This document shows, piece after piece, positions 42,448 to 53,646 of a stretch of 64,000 nucleotides of DNA (within the stretch, counting starts at the first letter, position 1; every line of letters starts with the position of its first letter). The notes beneath the pieces were generated by a model, which did not search any database, was not told the origin of the DNA, and saw only the letters and a program-made list of their open reading frames with translations. Origin of the DNA: Taudactylus pleione (lineage: Eukaryota > Chordata > Amphibia > Anura > Myobatrachidae); NCBI GenBank assembly GCA_031769625.1, contig JAUIMM010000088.1, forward strand, positions 2,929,501 to 2,993,500, written 5' to 3'. The translations under genes and the position numbers were made by a program.

Positions 42448-42920
42448 TGGACTATGGTGTATTCACTACAGGTCATCAAGGTAGATTATACTGCATGAAC
42501 TAACAGTATGTACTATATATATTTATAAAGGGGCCTAGATCACACATTGTAGTATCCATGTTGTCTGCAGGTTATGTCCTCTCTAATGGTCTTTGGTCAC
42601 ACCTCCTGTGGTGGCTGGCCATACCCCTTCAGTATGGGCCCCTGCCACTGCATTCCCCTGGTGGTCCTTCCATGCCCCAGTCTGACACAGCAGTCCACAA
42701 GCACACAATACCTCGGTGGGATGGTATATATGTGCCCTGGAAACTGGATGCACTCTGGCAGCACAAGTTGTTTCTTCATCCTGAATGGAATGAGGGCTCT
42801 GTGTTCTCTGCTAAGAGCTCTGTGAAATTTACCGTCGTCTCATAGAGGTCATCCACATACATCTTACTTCCTTGAGCGCCATGCCGTGGACTTGGTAGCA
42901 CCGAGTGTAGTTTCTTGTGA
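42448..42920. other. No gene recognised
   Basis: Overlapping open frames at 42558-42845 have no motif and no splice-site context. No repeat identified. Confidence 0.4.
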
Positions 42921-43081
42921 CTTTTTACCTTCAAATGAGTCTTATTCACAAGCGATGCAAATAGGACGCACAAGCAGCTTCTGCTGATTACAATGATATG
43001 TGTCATGCCTATATGTTGTGTGCGACAGCGGGTGTATCACAACCATCGATTTGCGCATAAGACGCATTTGAAGGTAAAAAG
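42921..43081. mobile_element. Hairpin MITE
   Basis: Arms CTTTTTACCTTCAAATGAGT (42921) and its mirror GCATTTGAAGGTAAAAAG (to 43081), with a 110-base interior. Target sites not resolved. Confidence 0.65.
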
Positions 43082-43170
43082 TTGCACAAATTACACGTCA
43101 CAGTTACCCCTTTTTTTCACCAAAAACACAGAAAAAAGTGTTTAGCACCGCTTGATACATTTACCCCTTA

Positions 43171-43557
43171 AGGCCGCCTTCAATTAGCAGCGAAAACGGC
43201 AAAAAACGAGCAGAAACGGCAACAGGTGAAAAGTTTTCTCCATCTCAGACCAGGAGAAAAAAAGCAAAATCCCTACTTTTGGCTAAAAATGTAGGGATTT
43301 CTTTCAGAACCCTTTGGGCACCCCTCCTAATGATAAATTACCCCCAAATAAAATTGTAAGTTGCGTACTTTGGCGAAAAACGACTGTGCTAATTTTGGGT
43401 GAAAAAAAAGCAAAAATCTTTTTTATTTTTTTTTGCAAAAAAACTGCCATTTAGACAATGGCGAAGAAAACCCCCGTTTTCGCCAATGGCGAAAAAAATG
43501 TTTTAGCCGATGGCGAAAAAAAAACTGCCGTTTTAGCCGCAAATTGAATACGACACT
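43171..43557. mobile_element. Family J MITE (copy J3, short)
   Basis: AGGCCGCCTTCAATTAGC start, GCAAATTGAATACGACACT end, GCGAAAA/TTTTCGC arms as in J1 and J2 but a much shorter middle. Confidence 0.6.
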
Positions 43558-44029
43558 TAGGGCTGCGAATGGCGAGTAATGAGTTTGTTTCTTGAAACTT
43601 GCACACTTCGCAGCGAAGCTTCCGAGAATTATCCAATACAATTAAAAATGCCTATTCGCACTACTCGCAGCGGAGGGGTGCGAATTGACTGCCAAAAGAG
43701 ATTTACGAGAAATACATGAAAATGTGGGGAGACCATCCTGGACCCCCCAAAATGGGTAATTTAGTTAGCAGGGCCGTATAAAAGGCAGTTTGTGGGCATT
43801 AGGAAGGTACTGTAGGTTTTTAAATGGTGTTTTTTTTTAAATCAAGAAAATGATTAAAAAAAAACAACTTTTTTTGTTTAATGTCAAACGAATTAAACGA
43901 AAAATGAAAAAAAAAGTAGGAAAAAGGGTGATTTTAGGGTACTTTGAGGGCACCTTGATAAATGTTAAAATAAATTTATAAAAACAATTATTTTTCAACT
44001 AAAAAAATATTGTAATTCTTCTCATATAG

Positions 44030-44355
44030 AGAACCCTCCTGCTGAGCAGAGTGACTCGAGTGGAGCTGAATCTATAAACACAAACCCAGACATAGCTGCT
44101 ACTCTATTGAGTGCTATCATGCCTAAAATAGATGAAAAATTTAATCACTTAAACCTTTAATTGATGATAAATTCCAGCAGTTCCTGCCACAAATGGAGGA
44201 CAAACTCGATCAATTTGCTCCTAAAATAGATAAAAGGCTAGACAAAATTCAGTCTTCCCTAGATACAGTCTTATCTAAGATATCAGAGCATTCCAATAGA
44301 TTGGATACTGTTGAACAGAGAACAAGCGATATGGAAGATCAATTACATATTTAGC
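44030..44355 (+). pseudogene. L1 ORF1 coiled-coil fragment
   Basis: Translation with one frame change: LSAIMPKIDEKFNHL, DDKFQQFLPQMEDKLDQF, KIQSSLDTVLSKISEHSNRL, DTVEQRTSDMEDQL. The repeated K-I-D heptads and the DTVEQRTSDMED end match the Tx1/L1 ORF1 coiled coil. The stop and the foreign sequence come just before the expected RRNN(I/V)RI motif. Confidence 0.6.
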
Positions 44356-44377
44356 AAAACTCGCACGACTCACATGT

Positions 44378-45760
44378 GCAGAACCGGCCCTAGGCATAGG
44401 CATAATAAGCTAATGCCTAGGGGTGACTGGGACGCCTAGGGGCATTCAAGGCTCTGCCGCTGCCTCCCATACACTGCTGCCGCAATCGGAGCTATACTCC
44501 GACCTGGCAGCGCACCTGTCAGCCGGACAGGTGACTGTGACCGGTCAGAATGAGCTTCTGCACAGAAGCTCATTCTGGCTACAGGAGGAGGAAAGATGGC
44601 CGCGGGACGGCATGCCGCACATTCCCAGCCGTGGCCACTCCTCCCATGGACCTTTGTGGAGCAGAGCCCAGTGTTCTCCCCAGGATGTTTTCTGCGGGCG
44701 CATCGCCCTGCAGAAACAGCCTACCATTCGGCACTTTCCTCCGCTGACCCCCGCTGTGGAACGCTGGCCTCTGAAGTGACCGGAGGCTAAAGAAGCCTCC
44801 GATCGCTTCAGAGGCAAGCGTTCCCAGTGATGCACTGCGCGGGTGATGTCATTATGTCACCCGTGACGTGAGGAGCCTACCCGCGTGCCTGCTGGATCTA
44901 GTTAGATCCAGTCAGCGTGAGGCAATGGGAGTGGGAGCGCGAGCGGTGAGCGGCCAGCAAGTAAAGGTAAGTTCTGGGCTGGGACCGGGTCTGGGACCAG
45001 GGCCAGGACCAGTCTGGGGGCACTATTTAAACCCAGGGGCACTGCATAAGGGGCCAGCCTGGGGGCACTGCATAAGGAACACTATTTCAACCTGGGGACA
45101 CTGCATAAGGGGCCAGCCTGGGGGCACTGCATAAGGGACACTATTTCAACCTGGGGGCACTGCATAAGGGGCCAGCCAGAGGGTACTACATAAGGGACCA
45201 GTCTGGAGGCACTACATAGGCGCACTACTTTAGCCTGGGGGCACTGCATAAGGGCAAAGCTAAACTACAAGGGGCAATGCATAAAGGGGAAAATACAGGG
45301 GGTACTGCATAGTGGGCACTTTTGACTGAGAGACAGTGGGGGAGCAGCCTGAGACCTATCAGGCTGTATTGGTAAGGGAGATACCCCTTTTCCCGATGCG
45401 CGCATAATTGCGAAGGCCCCCACCTGGCTACTTTTTGATGCCACCCGGCTGGAAAAAATTTCTGGGGAGAACACTGGAGCCGTAAGTGACGTCTTACGCT
45501 CTGCCTCTGCATGAGCCGATGATACCGGAACCCAGCACTCGGACCGGGCATCCGCAGTGTAGCAGCAACATTTGCGGCATAAAGAAAAAAGGAGCCAGCC
45601 AGGGCTTCCTTACTCTCGGTAAGTTTAGCTAACTCAGGCTAGCTTAGAGACAGCTGTGGGGTTCACATCCACTGGGCACTGAGGGGACAAAGAGCATTGC
45701 TGGCCCCTGCTTCTACCTAGTCTGAGAGGGTCTGGAGTGTGTCATATATACAGTATATAT
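44378..45760. mobile_element. hAT-like MITE region with internal tandem repeats
   Basis: Left end CAGAACCGGCCCTAGGCATA is hAT-like. The interior includes inverted GAGCTTCTGCACAGAAGCTC and CTAGTTAGATCCAGTCAG-like pieces and the repeat at 45018-45320. Right end not found. Confidence 0.4.
45018..45320. repeat. Degenerate tandem repeat GGGGCACTGCATAAGG
   Basis: GGGGCACTGCATAAGG(G/A) recurs about every 25 to 55 bases with alternating GCCAGCCTG and ACACTATTTCAACCTG spacers, suggesting a two-part higher unit. Confidence 0.8.
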
Positions 45761-45767
45761 ATATATA

Positions 45768-46230
45768 CAGTCAGGTCCATAAATGCTATCTCTCTGATGG
45801 GTTTGTTTTGATTTTTCAGCCTAATGATGGCTTGCTTCACTGATAGTGACAGCTCTTTGGATCTCATATTGAGAGTCGACAGCAACTGATTTCAAATGTA
45901 AATGTCACACCTAGAATCAACTCCAGACCTTTTACCTGCTTAATTGATAATGAAATAACGAGGGAATAGCCCACACCTGTCCATGAAATAGCTTTTGAGT
46001 TGATAGTCCCATTACTTTTGACCCCTTAAAAAGTGGGAGACACATATAGAAACCGTTGTAATTCCTACACCGTTCACCTGATTGATTTGGATGTAATTAC
46101 CCTCAAATTAAATCTGAAAGTCTGCAGTTAAAGCACATCTTGTTTGTTTCATTTCAAAGCCATTGTGGTGGTGAATAGAGGCCAAAATATGAAAATTCTG
46201 TCAATGTCCCAATATTTATGCACCTGACTG
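45768..46230 (-). mobile_element. Tc1-like copy 3: deletion derivative (463 bp)
   Basis: CAGTCAGGTCCATAAAT at the left and the inverted end at the right, with TA on both sides. Only the 5' portion of the family remains, up to the first about 30 transposase codons on the minus strand, joined directly to 17 bases of the opposite terminus. A MITE in the making. It sits in a TA microsatellite. Confidence 0.9.
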
Positions 46231-46281
<51 letters not shown>

Positions 46282-46290
46282 ATATATATA
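46231..46290. repeat. TA/TG microsatellite
   Basis: TA, then TG, then TA repeats between Tc1 copy 3 and F1. Confidence 0.9.
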
Positions 46291-46610
46291 CAGGGCCGGA
46301 TTAAGGCCCACTTTGGCTTGGAGCTGAAAATGTTCAAGGGCCTATACTGAGAAGGGGAAGAGCTGTGATCGGTGCGGTGTGGTCAGAGTCACCTTGGTGT
46401 GTACACCCCCTACACTATGAGACACAATGTCTCCCTAACTACATAGAAATAGAAAAATTGCATAATTTTTTTAAAGGGAAAACTAGAAAAACTATTTAAA
46501 TACTTAAAATTTATGACCAGTTAGGCAGCTGGTAATCATGTTGATGGGCCTATTTTTATGTGGAGGCCTGGAGCTGTAGCTCCATCTGCCCCATTGTTAA
46601 TCTGGCCCTG
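46291..46610. mobile_element. Family F hAT MITE (copy F1)
   Basis: Ends CAGGGCCGGATTAAGGCC and TTAATCTGGCCCTG, with TATATATA on both sides (consistent with an 8-bp duplication, though within a microsatellite). Copies F2 at 53647-54066 and F3 at 55044-55250. Confidence 0.8.
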
Positions 46611-46618
46611 TATATATA

Positions 46619-47470
46619 TATATCCTTTGCAAATCCTGCACTCTCAACAAAAAACACTCGTCAGTGGGGTGCTACCCAAGATCAGTATTGCTTTGATCCA
46701 ATCAATATCCACACTTAGGTGGTCATTCAGACCCGGTCGTTAGCGCCAATGCGCTCGGACCGGGTCGATGGCCCCCCACAGAGCATGCGCACGACGGCGC
46801 CGTCGCCGTCATGCGCATGACTGAGGCCCGCTACGACCGACAGCGCCGGTCGTAGTGGGTCTCGATCCAAAGGGGGCGAGCTGTCGATGTTGATTGACAG
46901 CTCGCCCCGTTTGGAAGGCGGGCCGGGGGGGTGGAAGCCCAAACGGAGGCGTTCCCATGGGGGCGGCCCCACTGACATCACTAGTGATGTCAGTGGAGAG
47001 CTTCCGGCTCAAACAGAGCCAGAAGCTCTCCGGGGCTTACGACAAGTGAGACCCTACCCTAGGGTCTCGTCGTAAGCCCCGATGGTTGCGATGGTCTCTG
47101 ACCATCGCGATCATCACCGGAGCGGTCGTTAGAGCTGTGGGTGTTAACCCACAGCCTAACGACTGCAACAGAGGCGGGCGGTCAGGATGCAAGCGGCCGC
47201 CCAGTTTCTGAGCGACCGCTTGCATCCTCCGACTGCCTCTGAATGAGGCCCTTAATCCAGTCTCCTGGATAGGAGCACTCGCCAGAACATCAAAAAAAAT
47301 GTCTTTAATTAATCCAACAGAGTCTTAATTGAATCATCAAGGTTCGAAAAGTTGTTCACATTTGCCATGTAAATAATTTGTCATTTGTCGTCATTTAACA
47401 TTTATTGACGTTTCGGTTCTAATATGAACCTTTTTCAAGATTTGACAGAAAATTTCATAAGGTTCAATAT
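46619..47470. mobile_element. Penelope-type terminal repeat, split by E3
   Basis: 46619-46717 and 47252-47470 flank E3. TATTGACGTTTCGGTTCTAA and TGAACCTTTTTCAAG (47409-47445) form on the minus strand a CTTGAAA-stem-GAACC-GAAACG arrangement like the Penelope/hammerhead terminus. No protein part is attached. Classification is tentative. Confidence 0.4.
46718..47251. mobile_element. Family E serial-hairpin MITE (copy E3), target duplication TTA
   Basis: 534 bp, ends GGTGGTCATTCAG and CTGAATGAGGCCC, flanked by TTA (46715-46717, 47252-47254). Same orientation as E2. Hairpins include GGAGAGCTTC/GAAGCTCTCC (46994-47031), GGGGCTTACGAC/GTCGTAAGCCCC and CTACGACC/GGTCGTAG. Confidence 0.88.
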
Positions 47471-47570
47471 ATGCAATTTCACATTATATCAGATCAACGC
47501 ATGCAGCTCACTACCGCCGTCCCCGTTCTGAACAACCAGGAAACTCCGGGCACAAAGAAAACTAGATCAC

Positions 47571-50364
47571 ATAAAACAGAAGTACTTTAGCTGGGGTAAT
47601 AAGACAGGCACATTATTGGCAAACGTGACAAAAAGCTTTAAAAAATGACATTATATTACCACCATCAAAGACACTCACACGCAGTTACTACTTACTAAAA
47701 ACGCAGACATAACTAAAAAATTTCAGGAATACTGTACAAAACTATACACGGCGGATACCTATGATCCTGCCTTGTTGACTAAGATACTAGATGAAACAGC
47801 ACTGCCATGCTTAACACCTTTACAACATGAAGAATTAGAAAGTGACATTATGGAAACGGAAATATCCACTGCAATATCATCCTTGCATCTCAATAAATCT
47901 CAGGGACCTCAGGCAGAATATTATAAAATCTTACAACACGAGATCGTCCCATCGTTATGTGCTCTTTATGGCTAAATCAGAGAAAATACCTCTTATTACC
48001 CAAATTGTAACCAAGCATACACATCTTTGATCCCAAAACCTAATAAAGACTTAACCTTAATGTCGTCATACTGCCCAATTTCACTGCTGAACATTTACTT
48101 TAAATTATTGGCCAAAATACTGGCAGATCGCCTCCAAAAAATTTTTGCCACTTTTCTTACATCACACCAATTAGGTTTTACAAAAGGAAGGCATTCTGTA
48201 AAAGGTATACGTACTGCAATAGCAGCGGTAATGGCAATTTACAACCTAATTCCTCATCTATGCCCCCCTTTCCTCCCCCCCATTTTTGAGTCTTGATGCC
48301 ACCAAGGCCTTTGATATCTTCTCATGGCCCTGTCTATATGCAATTCTTGACAGAAGGGGTTTTGGACCTATATTTCAATCGCTCATTACATTTTTTTACA
48401 CACAACCAACTACCTCGCTGCTAATTAATGGACACATGGGAGAAAGAATAACAATTACCAGGGCACCAGTCAAGGTTGCCCACTCTCACCCATGCTTTTC
48501 AATTTGGCTCTAGATCCTATGTGAAGAATTTAGCAAAATTGGACACGATTTAAGTGGCATACTATTGGCAGAGACTGTTAAAATGTCAGTATTTGCAGAT
48601 GATGTCCTCTTATTCATTTCGGAACCTCTGGAGAATACTTAATAAGTTAATGAGGCGAATTAGTGGAAATTGGATCAGTCTCCGGTTTCGAGGTAAATTT
48701 CGAAAAATCAAAGGCGCTTTATCTAAAGAGGGGTTGCGCGAGGCCGGCTTGGTTTAGAGAAATCCTTATCGAATGGACAACTAATTCTATTACATATTTG
48801 GGAGTTCAGTTACCTAAATACATTAATAGTTTGTACACCATGAACATGAAACATATTGTGCATAGTATTAGGAATGATATAGAGAGATGGAAACATCTCA
48901 ACATCTCTTATTTGGGTCGAGCCAATTTAGTAAAGATGATCCTATTCCCAAGACTCCTCTACCCACTTCAGTCCCTTCCCATCCTATTAACAAAAAAAGA
49001 CACATCTGAAATAGAAAAACTGATACGCACATTTATATGGAAGGGCAAGAATTGGTATGGTGAGACTTCAACAATATAAATCAAATGGGGGTATTAATAT
49101 GCTGAATATTATTATCCATAGCCAGGCTGTACATCTTCACTACTTAAGAGATTGGATCATAGCAAGAATCAATATGCCAACACAACATTAGAAGCAGCAT
49201 TTCTGGGGAACATTAATATCATATCTTTTCTACATTTACACGATGAGGAAATTCCAGAAATGATTCAAGCCAATCCTTTGTTGATGACTACCAGAAAAAT
49301 ATGGTACATTCTATGTCATAGATATATATTAAACCCATATTTCTCTTTGCATCTCCCACTTATACACAACCCAAATTTTCAACATGGGAATTCTGGACTC
49401 CCCTTTACTTTGTGGCATAGGCAAGGACTCTCCTCAATCCGACATTTATAGACAGTGTCTCAGGAAAGCTCTTAACATTGATCCAAGCAGGAGACAAGTA
49501 TCCAATAGTTCGTACTTCGCCCTTATCTTACCTTCAAACCCAACATTATATAGTTAAGCTCTCTAGAACATTAACACTGAATGATTATAATAATAGATTA
49601 GATAATCTTCTTATATCAGAGAACCCCCAAAACAAACCAATATCGCTACACTACTTGTTTTTTCACAACCCTTTCAGTTATGGTACTCAACACACAGGTT
49701 TGGCAGAGTAGAAAGTACATTTTCCATCTTTATCCATGGACCAATTCTTACGCTCATATGAGCAATCGGTCAAGTTGGTGCCATCAACATCTTACACAGA
49801 ATTCTTCTTAAATGTGCTACACAGACCATATCTCACCCCTAGTCGCAGATATGCCATGGGACTGCTAGAAACTTCTAAATGTCTTCGATGTGGAACACAA
49901 GATGCTGAACAGATGCATTGTCTAGGGAGCTGTCCAATAATATGGGGATTTTGGGTTATGGTTGGAAATTATGTCAATAGATATTTGGTGAATTGCCTTC
50001 CATTAACACCTGAGTGGGCAATATTTGGTATCACACCCACAGAAACTAGAGTACCAAGTGGAGTTAAAAAATGATTAGTTATATTATATCAGCAGTAGCA
50101 TAGAAATGCATTTTGCAAGTGTGGCTACAGGCTACAGCACCTACGTTAACAATGCTTCAAGGAAAACTCTTCCATATCTTCCGAATGGAGTGGCTGGAAG
50201 CCTCGCTGCAAAAAGAAAAGTTTACGGAAACCTTTTTTGCCACTTGGGAAAGTTATATCGAGATATTGTCCCAATCATTAAAAGAACAAATAGGGAAATG
50301 TTTTAAGAATGAACTCTGGTATGAAACACGTATATGTGTAGGAGACCCCCCGATTTTGCTTTAA
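47571..50364 (+). pseudogene. L1/Tx1 ORF2 (linker, reverse transcriptase, C-terminus), broken
   Basis: Pieces in order: KFQEYCTKLYTADTYDPALL (linker), SLIPKPNKDLTLMSSYCPIS, LADRLQKIFATFLTSHQLGF, SLDATKAFDIFSWPCLY (first catalytic Asp), GHQGCPLSP-like text near 48465-48495 in another frame, FADDVLLFISEP at about 48595 (catalytic Asp pair), YLGVQLPK, a LGRANLVKMILFPRLLYPLQ thumb, and a C-terminal Cys block LRCGTQDAEQMHCLGSCPII. At least six frame changes. Dead copy of a target-primed retrotransposon. Confidence 0.8.
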
Positions 50365-51005
50365 AACAAAAGGTCAATTTATTGGGAGTTATGAGACGAT
50401 GTCCAGGACCTGGGTTCACAGAATGTATACATGCTCATATTATCTATATTTACACTGTTTTATGTATAATTATCAGTAATATGTTGATGATGAAACTTAT
50501 GGACTGTATATGACATAGTTATTTAACTGTTATTATATGATCTAAAGGTGTCTGTGCGATCTTTATACTGTTGTAGCTATGTTTACGATTATTGTGCTTC
50601 AATAAAGAAACAGTTTTAAAAAATACATATATTGTAATTACATTTGGGGTGCCTAAACTAACAAAAAAGTTGATTTTGGGGTAATTTGAGGAATTTTTTT
50701 TACCCCAAATAATGACAGGTAATTATTGGACTAATTAAGCTAATTGGAGACTTCCAAATGCCTAATTAGTCATTAGGGGGGGGGGCGTGTCCAAGGGGTT
50801 CAGCACAGTATCCTTTTTAACCTTCAAATATAGATTTTCCTTCCATCTCTCACCCTCGGGGAGGTGCAAGTGTAAAGTTGCGAATTCAGTCTGACTGATT
50901 CAGTGCGAGTTGCTAACTGGATTGCAAAATGAATTCGCTATGTGAATTTGAAGTGAAAATAGCAACTCACACCTTGCACCTCGCAATTTGCACCTAATAG
51001 GATTG

Positions 51006-51705
51006 ACCCCATAGTTTGAAAAGAAGCAGGTTCCCCACCGCACCTCCCAATCCACCCAAGTGCACCTGGTGCCATGAGGTCACGTGCGCTGCAAGAAGGA
51101 GGCTGGCAGCAGGTAGCTGGGTTCCTACTTTACCTACTTGTGACTCTGGTTTAACCATTGACAAATTCTGTGTCATTTGTGTTTAGAAAGACATCTGTCC
51201 ATGTACAATAGTGTACGAAGAATATAAGAATAGTTTATTACTGGTTATTGTGACACACTTTAGACTATTACATTAAAAAGAGAAATTAAATTTCCTTCCC
51301 AAGGAGTACATTTTTACATCCTTACAACATTAATGAAATCTTGTAAGTAGGTTAAAGTGTTGCAGATTCCTTACTGCCAAGTGTCAATAGGATTGCAGGT
51401 ATCTTCTATGTTTTCAAATATCATGTTATGTTACACACTTCGTTTTTTATATTGCAGTTTCACTGCTAACCTCCAGATGGCGATGTAACCTTACACAATA
51501 GAGTGCACAATAGAGCCCTATAAATTAAATGGCGATGTTCTGTGTGTTTTTGAGACTGAAACAGTTGTTCCTGTGCAGGATAAAGTATATCTCGGACGGA
51601 GGGTGTCCCGCCTTGCTGAATTTCGTTCGGCATGTCCCAGTCACAGAAAAAGCAGTTCAGTTGATTTGCTTGTTGGTCTGTCTACTGTCTGATAGATTGT
51701 TGTGT
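51006..51705. other. No feature recognised
   Basis: No repeat unit, hairpin or motif-bearing frame found. Confidence 0.45.
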
Positions 51706-51840
51706 AAAGCTGGGTACACACTTGTAAAATTATACTTTGAATGCGACTTTACTTTTGATTTACTTTACGTTCGGAAGTCCTGATCAAAGTGCCAATTTGT
51801 ATGTACACACCTATACAATCTAACATGCAATCTCCAAAAC
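51706..51840. mobile_element. Family D-type MITE
   Basis: AAGCTGGGTACACACTTGTA start and TGTATGTACACACCTATACA near the end; AAGTAAAG/CTTTACTT-type pairing between. Confidence 0.45.
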
Positions 51841-51854
51841 TCATCTGTCTAAAT

Positions 51855-52351
51855 CACTGGTTCTCAAACTCGGTCCTCAGGACCCCACACAGGTCACGTT
51901 TTCCACGTCACCCAGCAGGTGCACAGGTGTATTCATTACTTACTGACACATTTTAAAAAATCCACAGGTGGTTATAATTATTTCACTTTTGGATGTGTGA
52001 AGAGACTTGAAAAACATGCACTGTGTGGGGTCCTGACAGAGTCGTAACTAGACTTTTTGGTGCCCTTTGTCAGAGAGAGCATTGGCGCCCCCTCCGTCCT
52101 TTGTAAAATAGGGACAGAAGATAGTGCAACTGAAAAAGGGCCATGGCCTCATGGGGAAGGGCCAGGGAAGAGATAGGGGAGCCCAGGAGATGCTGGGGAT
52201 AAAAGAAGGAAGCTACAAGTGAGAATGATAATACACAGAAAAACTGACAGCCCAAACAGCGCCCCCTGCCCTGCGGTGCCTGTGCCATGGCTCAGGTTGC
52301 ACCACCCTAGTTACCGCCCTAGGTCCTGAGGACTGAGTGTGAGAACCTGTG
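51855..52351. mobile_element. hAT MITE, 8-bp target duplication, with a second nested in it
   Basis: CACTGGTTCTCAAACTCGGT left and GAGTGTGAGAACCTGTG right, flanked by GTCTAAAT (51847-51854, 52352-52359). Inner CTCAGGACC/GGTCCTGAG pairing. Relic of the same family at 13975-14082. Confidence 0.88.
52037..52321. mobile_element. Nested hAT MITE, 8-bp target duplication GGTCCTGA
   Basis: CAGAGTCGTAACTAGAC start and CTAGTTACCGCCCTA end, with GGTCCTGA at 52029-52036 and 52322-52329. Removing it and one duplication restores the right arm of the host MITE. Related to 20067-20600. Confidence 0.85.
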
Positions 52352-52654
52352 GTCTAAATTCTCGGAAGAAAAGATTGTAACACCATTCACACTCTACAGA
52401 GTTAAAGCTGCGCTAGTGCTAGCTATAAACACAATTAGCATAATAGGCTATAAAAGGACGTGATTAACAGCACATAAACAAAGATACAGGAAGAGAACTG
52501 GAGGCATTGCATCACCATTTTCTACCGAAAAAAGCTTGTGCTTATGTATTGTTGCTGTGGTGACAGCAGTACAAGCAATTAGAAAATAAAGAAAAGCAAG
52601 AACCGTAGTTGCTGGACAAAAGTTTGGCTGCAGTGCCGAGATATCTATTGCCAT

Positions 52655-52820
52655 ATGACATTAGTACAGGAGAACAATCCTGATGACTTCAGGAGTTTCC
52701 TGCATATGGATGACCCATCCTTGCAGGAGCTTCTCCAGCTGGTCACCTCCATCATAAAAAGGGAGGACACCTATTTTAGGAGAACCATTTCTGTAGAGCA
52801 GAGACTGGTGGCTACATTAG
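52655..52820 (+). pseudogene. PIF/Harbinger transposase N-terminal fragment
   Basis: NPDDFRSFLHMDDPSLQELL, QLVTSIIKREDTYFRRTI and SVEQRLVATL match the N-terminal block of Harbinger (HARBI1-like) transposases (xFRMxxxxFxxLL...I..xDTxxRxxISxExRLxxTLR). The similarity stops after RLVATL; what follows is out of family. It shows that a source of TWA-targeting activity has existed in this genome. Confidence 0.75.
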
Positions 52821-52949
52821 AAAAAGTTGACTTTTTTTGTGTATATAGGTGATAAAAGCATGTGAGCAATGCCCAGACAATATACATGAAATGTGGTACA
52901 ACTCCAGGTTGTAAACAGGTGTACAGAGTCATGGGGTGTTGAGGGTATA

Positions 52950-53272
52950 TTAAAAACTGCAGATAAAATGGAGGGAGGTGTCTAAAGGGGTAAGGCTGAC
53001 AGGTTAAACTTTGTTACATAGTCCTTACCTGAAATGTTATTCAGATTCATTTTCAGAGACTCTTAAGTAGTCCCTGCTTTATTTAAGCAACTTTGGATAA
53101 CGACTACTTATATGGACTTTGGATTACATCTTCCAATAAGGTCCTAAACAGCAACATCTTCAGAAAAATAATCTGAATTAAATCTTCAGGTAAGGACTAT
53201 ATAACAATTTATAACCTGTCACCCTCTTCCCTTTAGACACCTCCTTTCATTTTATCTGCAGTTTTTAATTTA
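52950..53272. repeat. Inverted repeat, arms about 105 bp
   Basis: TTAAAAACTGCAGATAAAAT...AGTCCTTACCTGAA (52950-53050) is mirrored at 53163-53272 (CTTCAGGTAAGGACT...ATTTTATCTGCAGTTTTTAA), with about 110 bases between. The right arm is also part of the tandem duplication. Confidence 0.8.
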
Positions 53273-53646
53273 GAAGCAATGGATCAAGCTAATTATTCAT
53301 CTGATATGACGCTGCATGAGTCAAGATGGGTACACACTTGTCCAATCCTCCGGGGATCCAACTCCAGTGCAGACTGTTGGCACAATCCTACTGGAGACCT
53401 GGACACAGATTCAACACCCAATATATGCCTACACATCTGTCCAATTTTGTAGCAGATCTCAGATCTGCATCTGCTAAAACAATCTACTGAAAGGATTCTA
53501 TCACTGTACACACTCTTCCAATCTTTGGCAGGCCAACTGCCACTCACAGGCAAGGGCATAGCTACAGTAGGTGCAGAGAATGGGGCTGCTATGGGGCCCA
53601 GGTCGCCTCTGAGACCCAGCCATCCATCTGCACCGATTACACTGCA

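Larger units (their letters stand above)
44018..50628 (+). mobile_element. Second L1/Tx1 LINE, 11-bp target duplication, heavily invaded
   Basis: ATATTGTAATT flanks it (44007-44017, 50629-50639). The 3' end has AATAAAG then an A-rich tail (50601-50623). It begins within ORF1 (5' truncation). ORF1 coiled-coil sequence (44030-44355) is followed by foreign DNA to about 47560, then ORF2 from the endonuclease-RT linker to the C-terminus. The endonuclease-coding part is missing, so a deletion accompanied the insertions. Insertions inside it: 44378-45760 region, Tc1 derivative, F1, Penelope terminus, E3. Confidence 0.8.
43558..51005. mobile_element. MITE (family M) split by an L1 insertion
   Basis: 43558-44017 and 50629-51005 rejoin at ATATTGTAATT, the target duplication of the L1. 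Outer parts are rich in GCGAAT/ATTCGC and TGCGAGTTGC motifs, and the inner parts share GATTTT(A/G)GGGTA(C/A)TTTGAGG. Outer ends approximate. Confidence 0.5.

Noticed and set aside
42558..42845. 95-codon + strand frame as a possible exon
   Set aside because: No motif, no acceptor/donor pair in phase, and an overlapping frame of similar length; treated as chance.
44423..44835. Frames on both strands with Cys/His/Trp-rich text
   Set aside because: The region belongs to a hAT-like MITE with hairpins; no homology motif, and they overlap on opposite strands.
52655..52852. Domesticated HARBI1-like gene
   Set aside because: Only the N-terminal 55 or so residues match; the catalytic part is absent and the frame ends in unrelated sequence.
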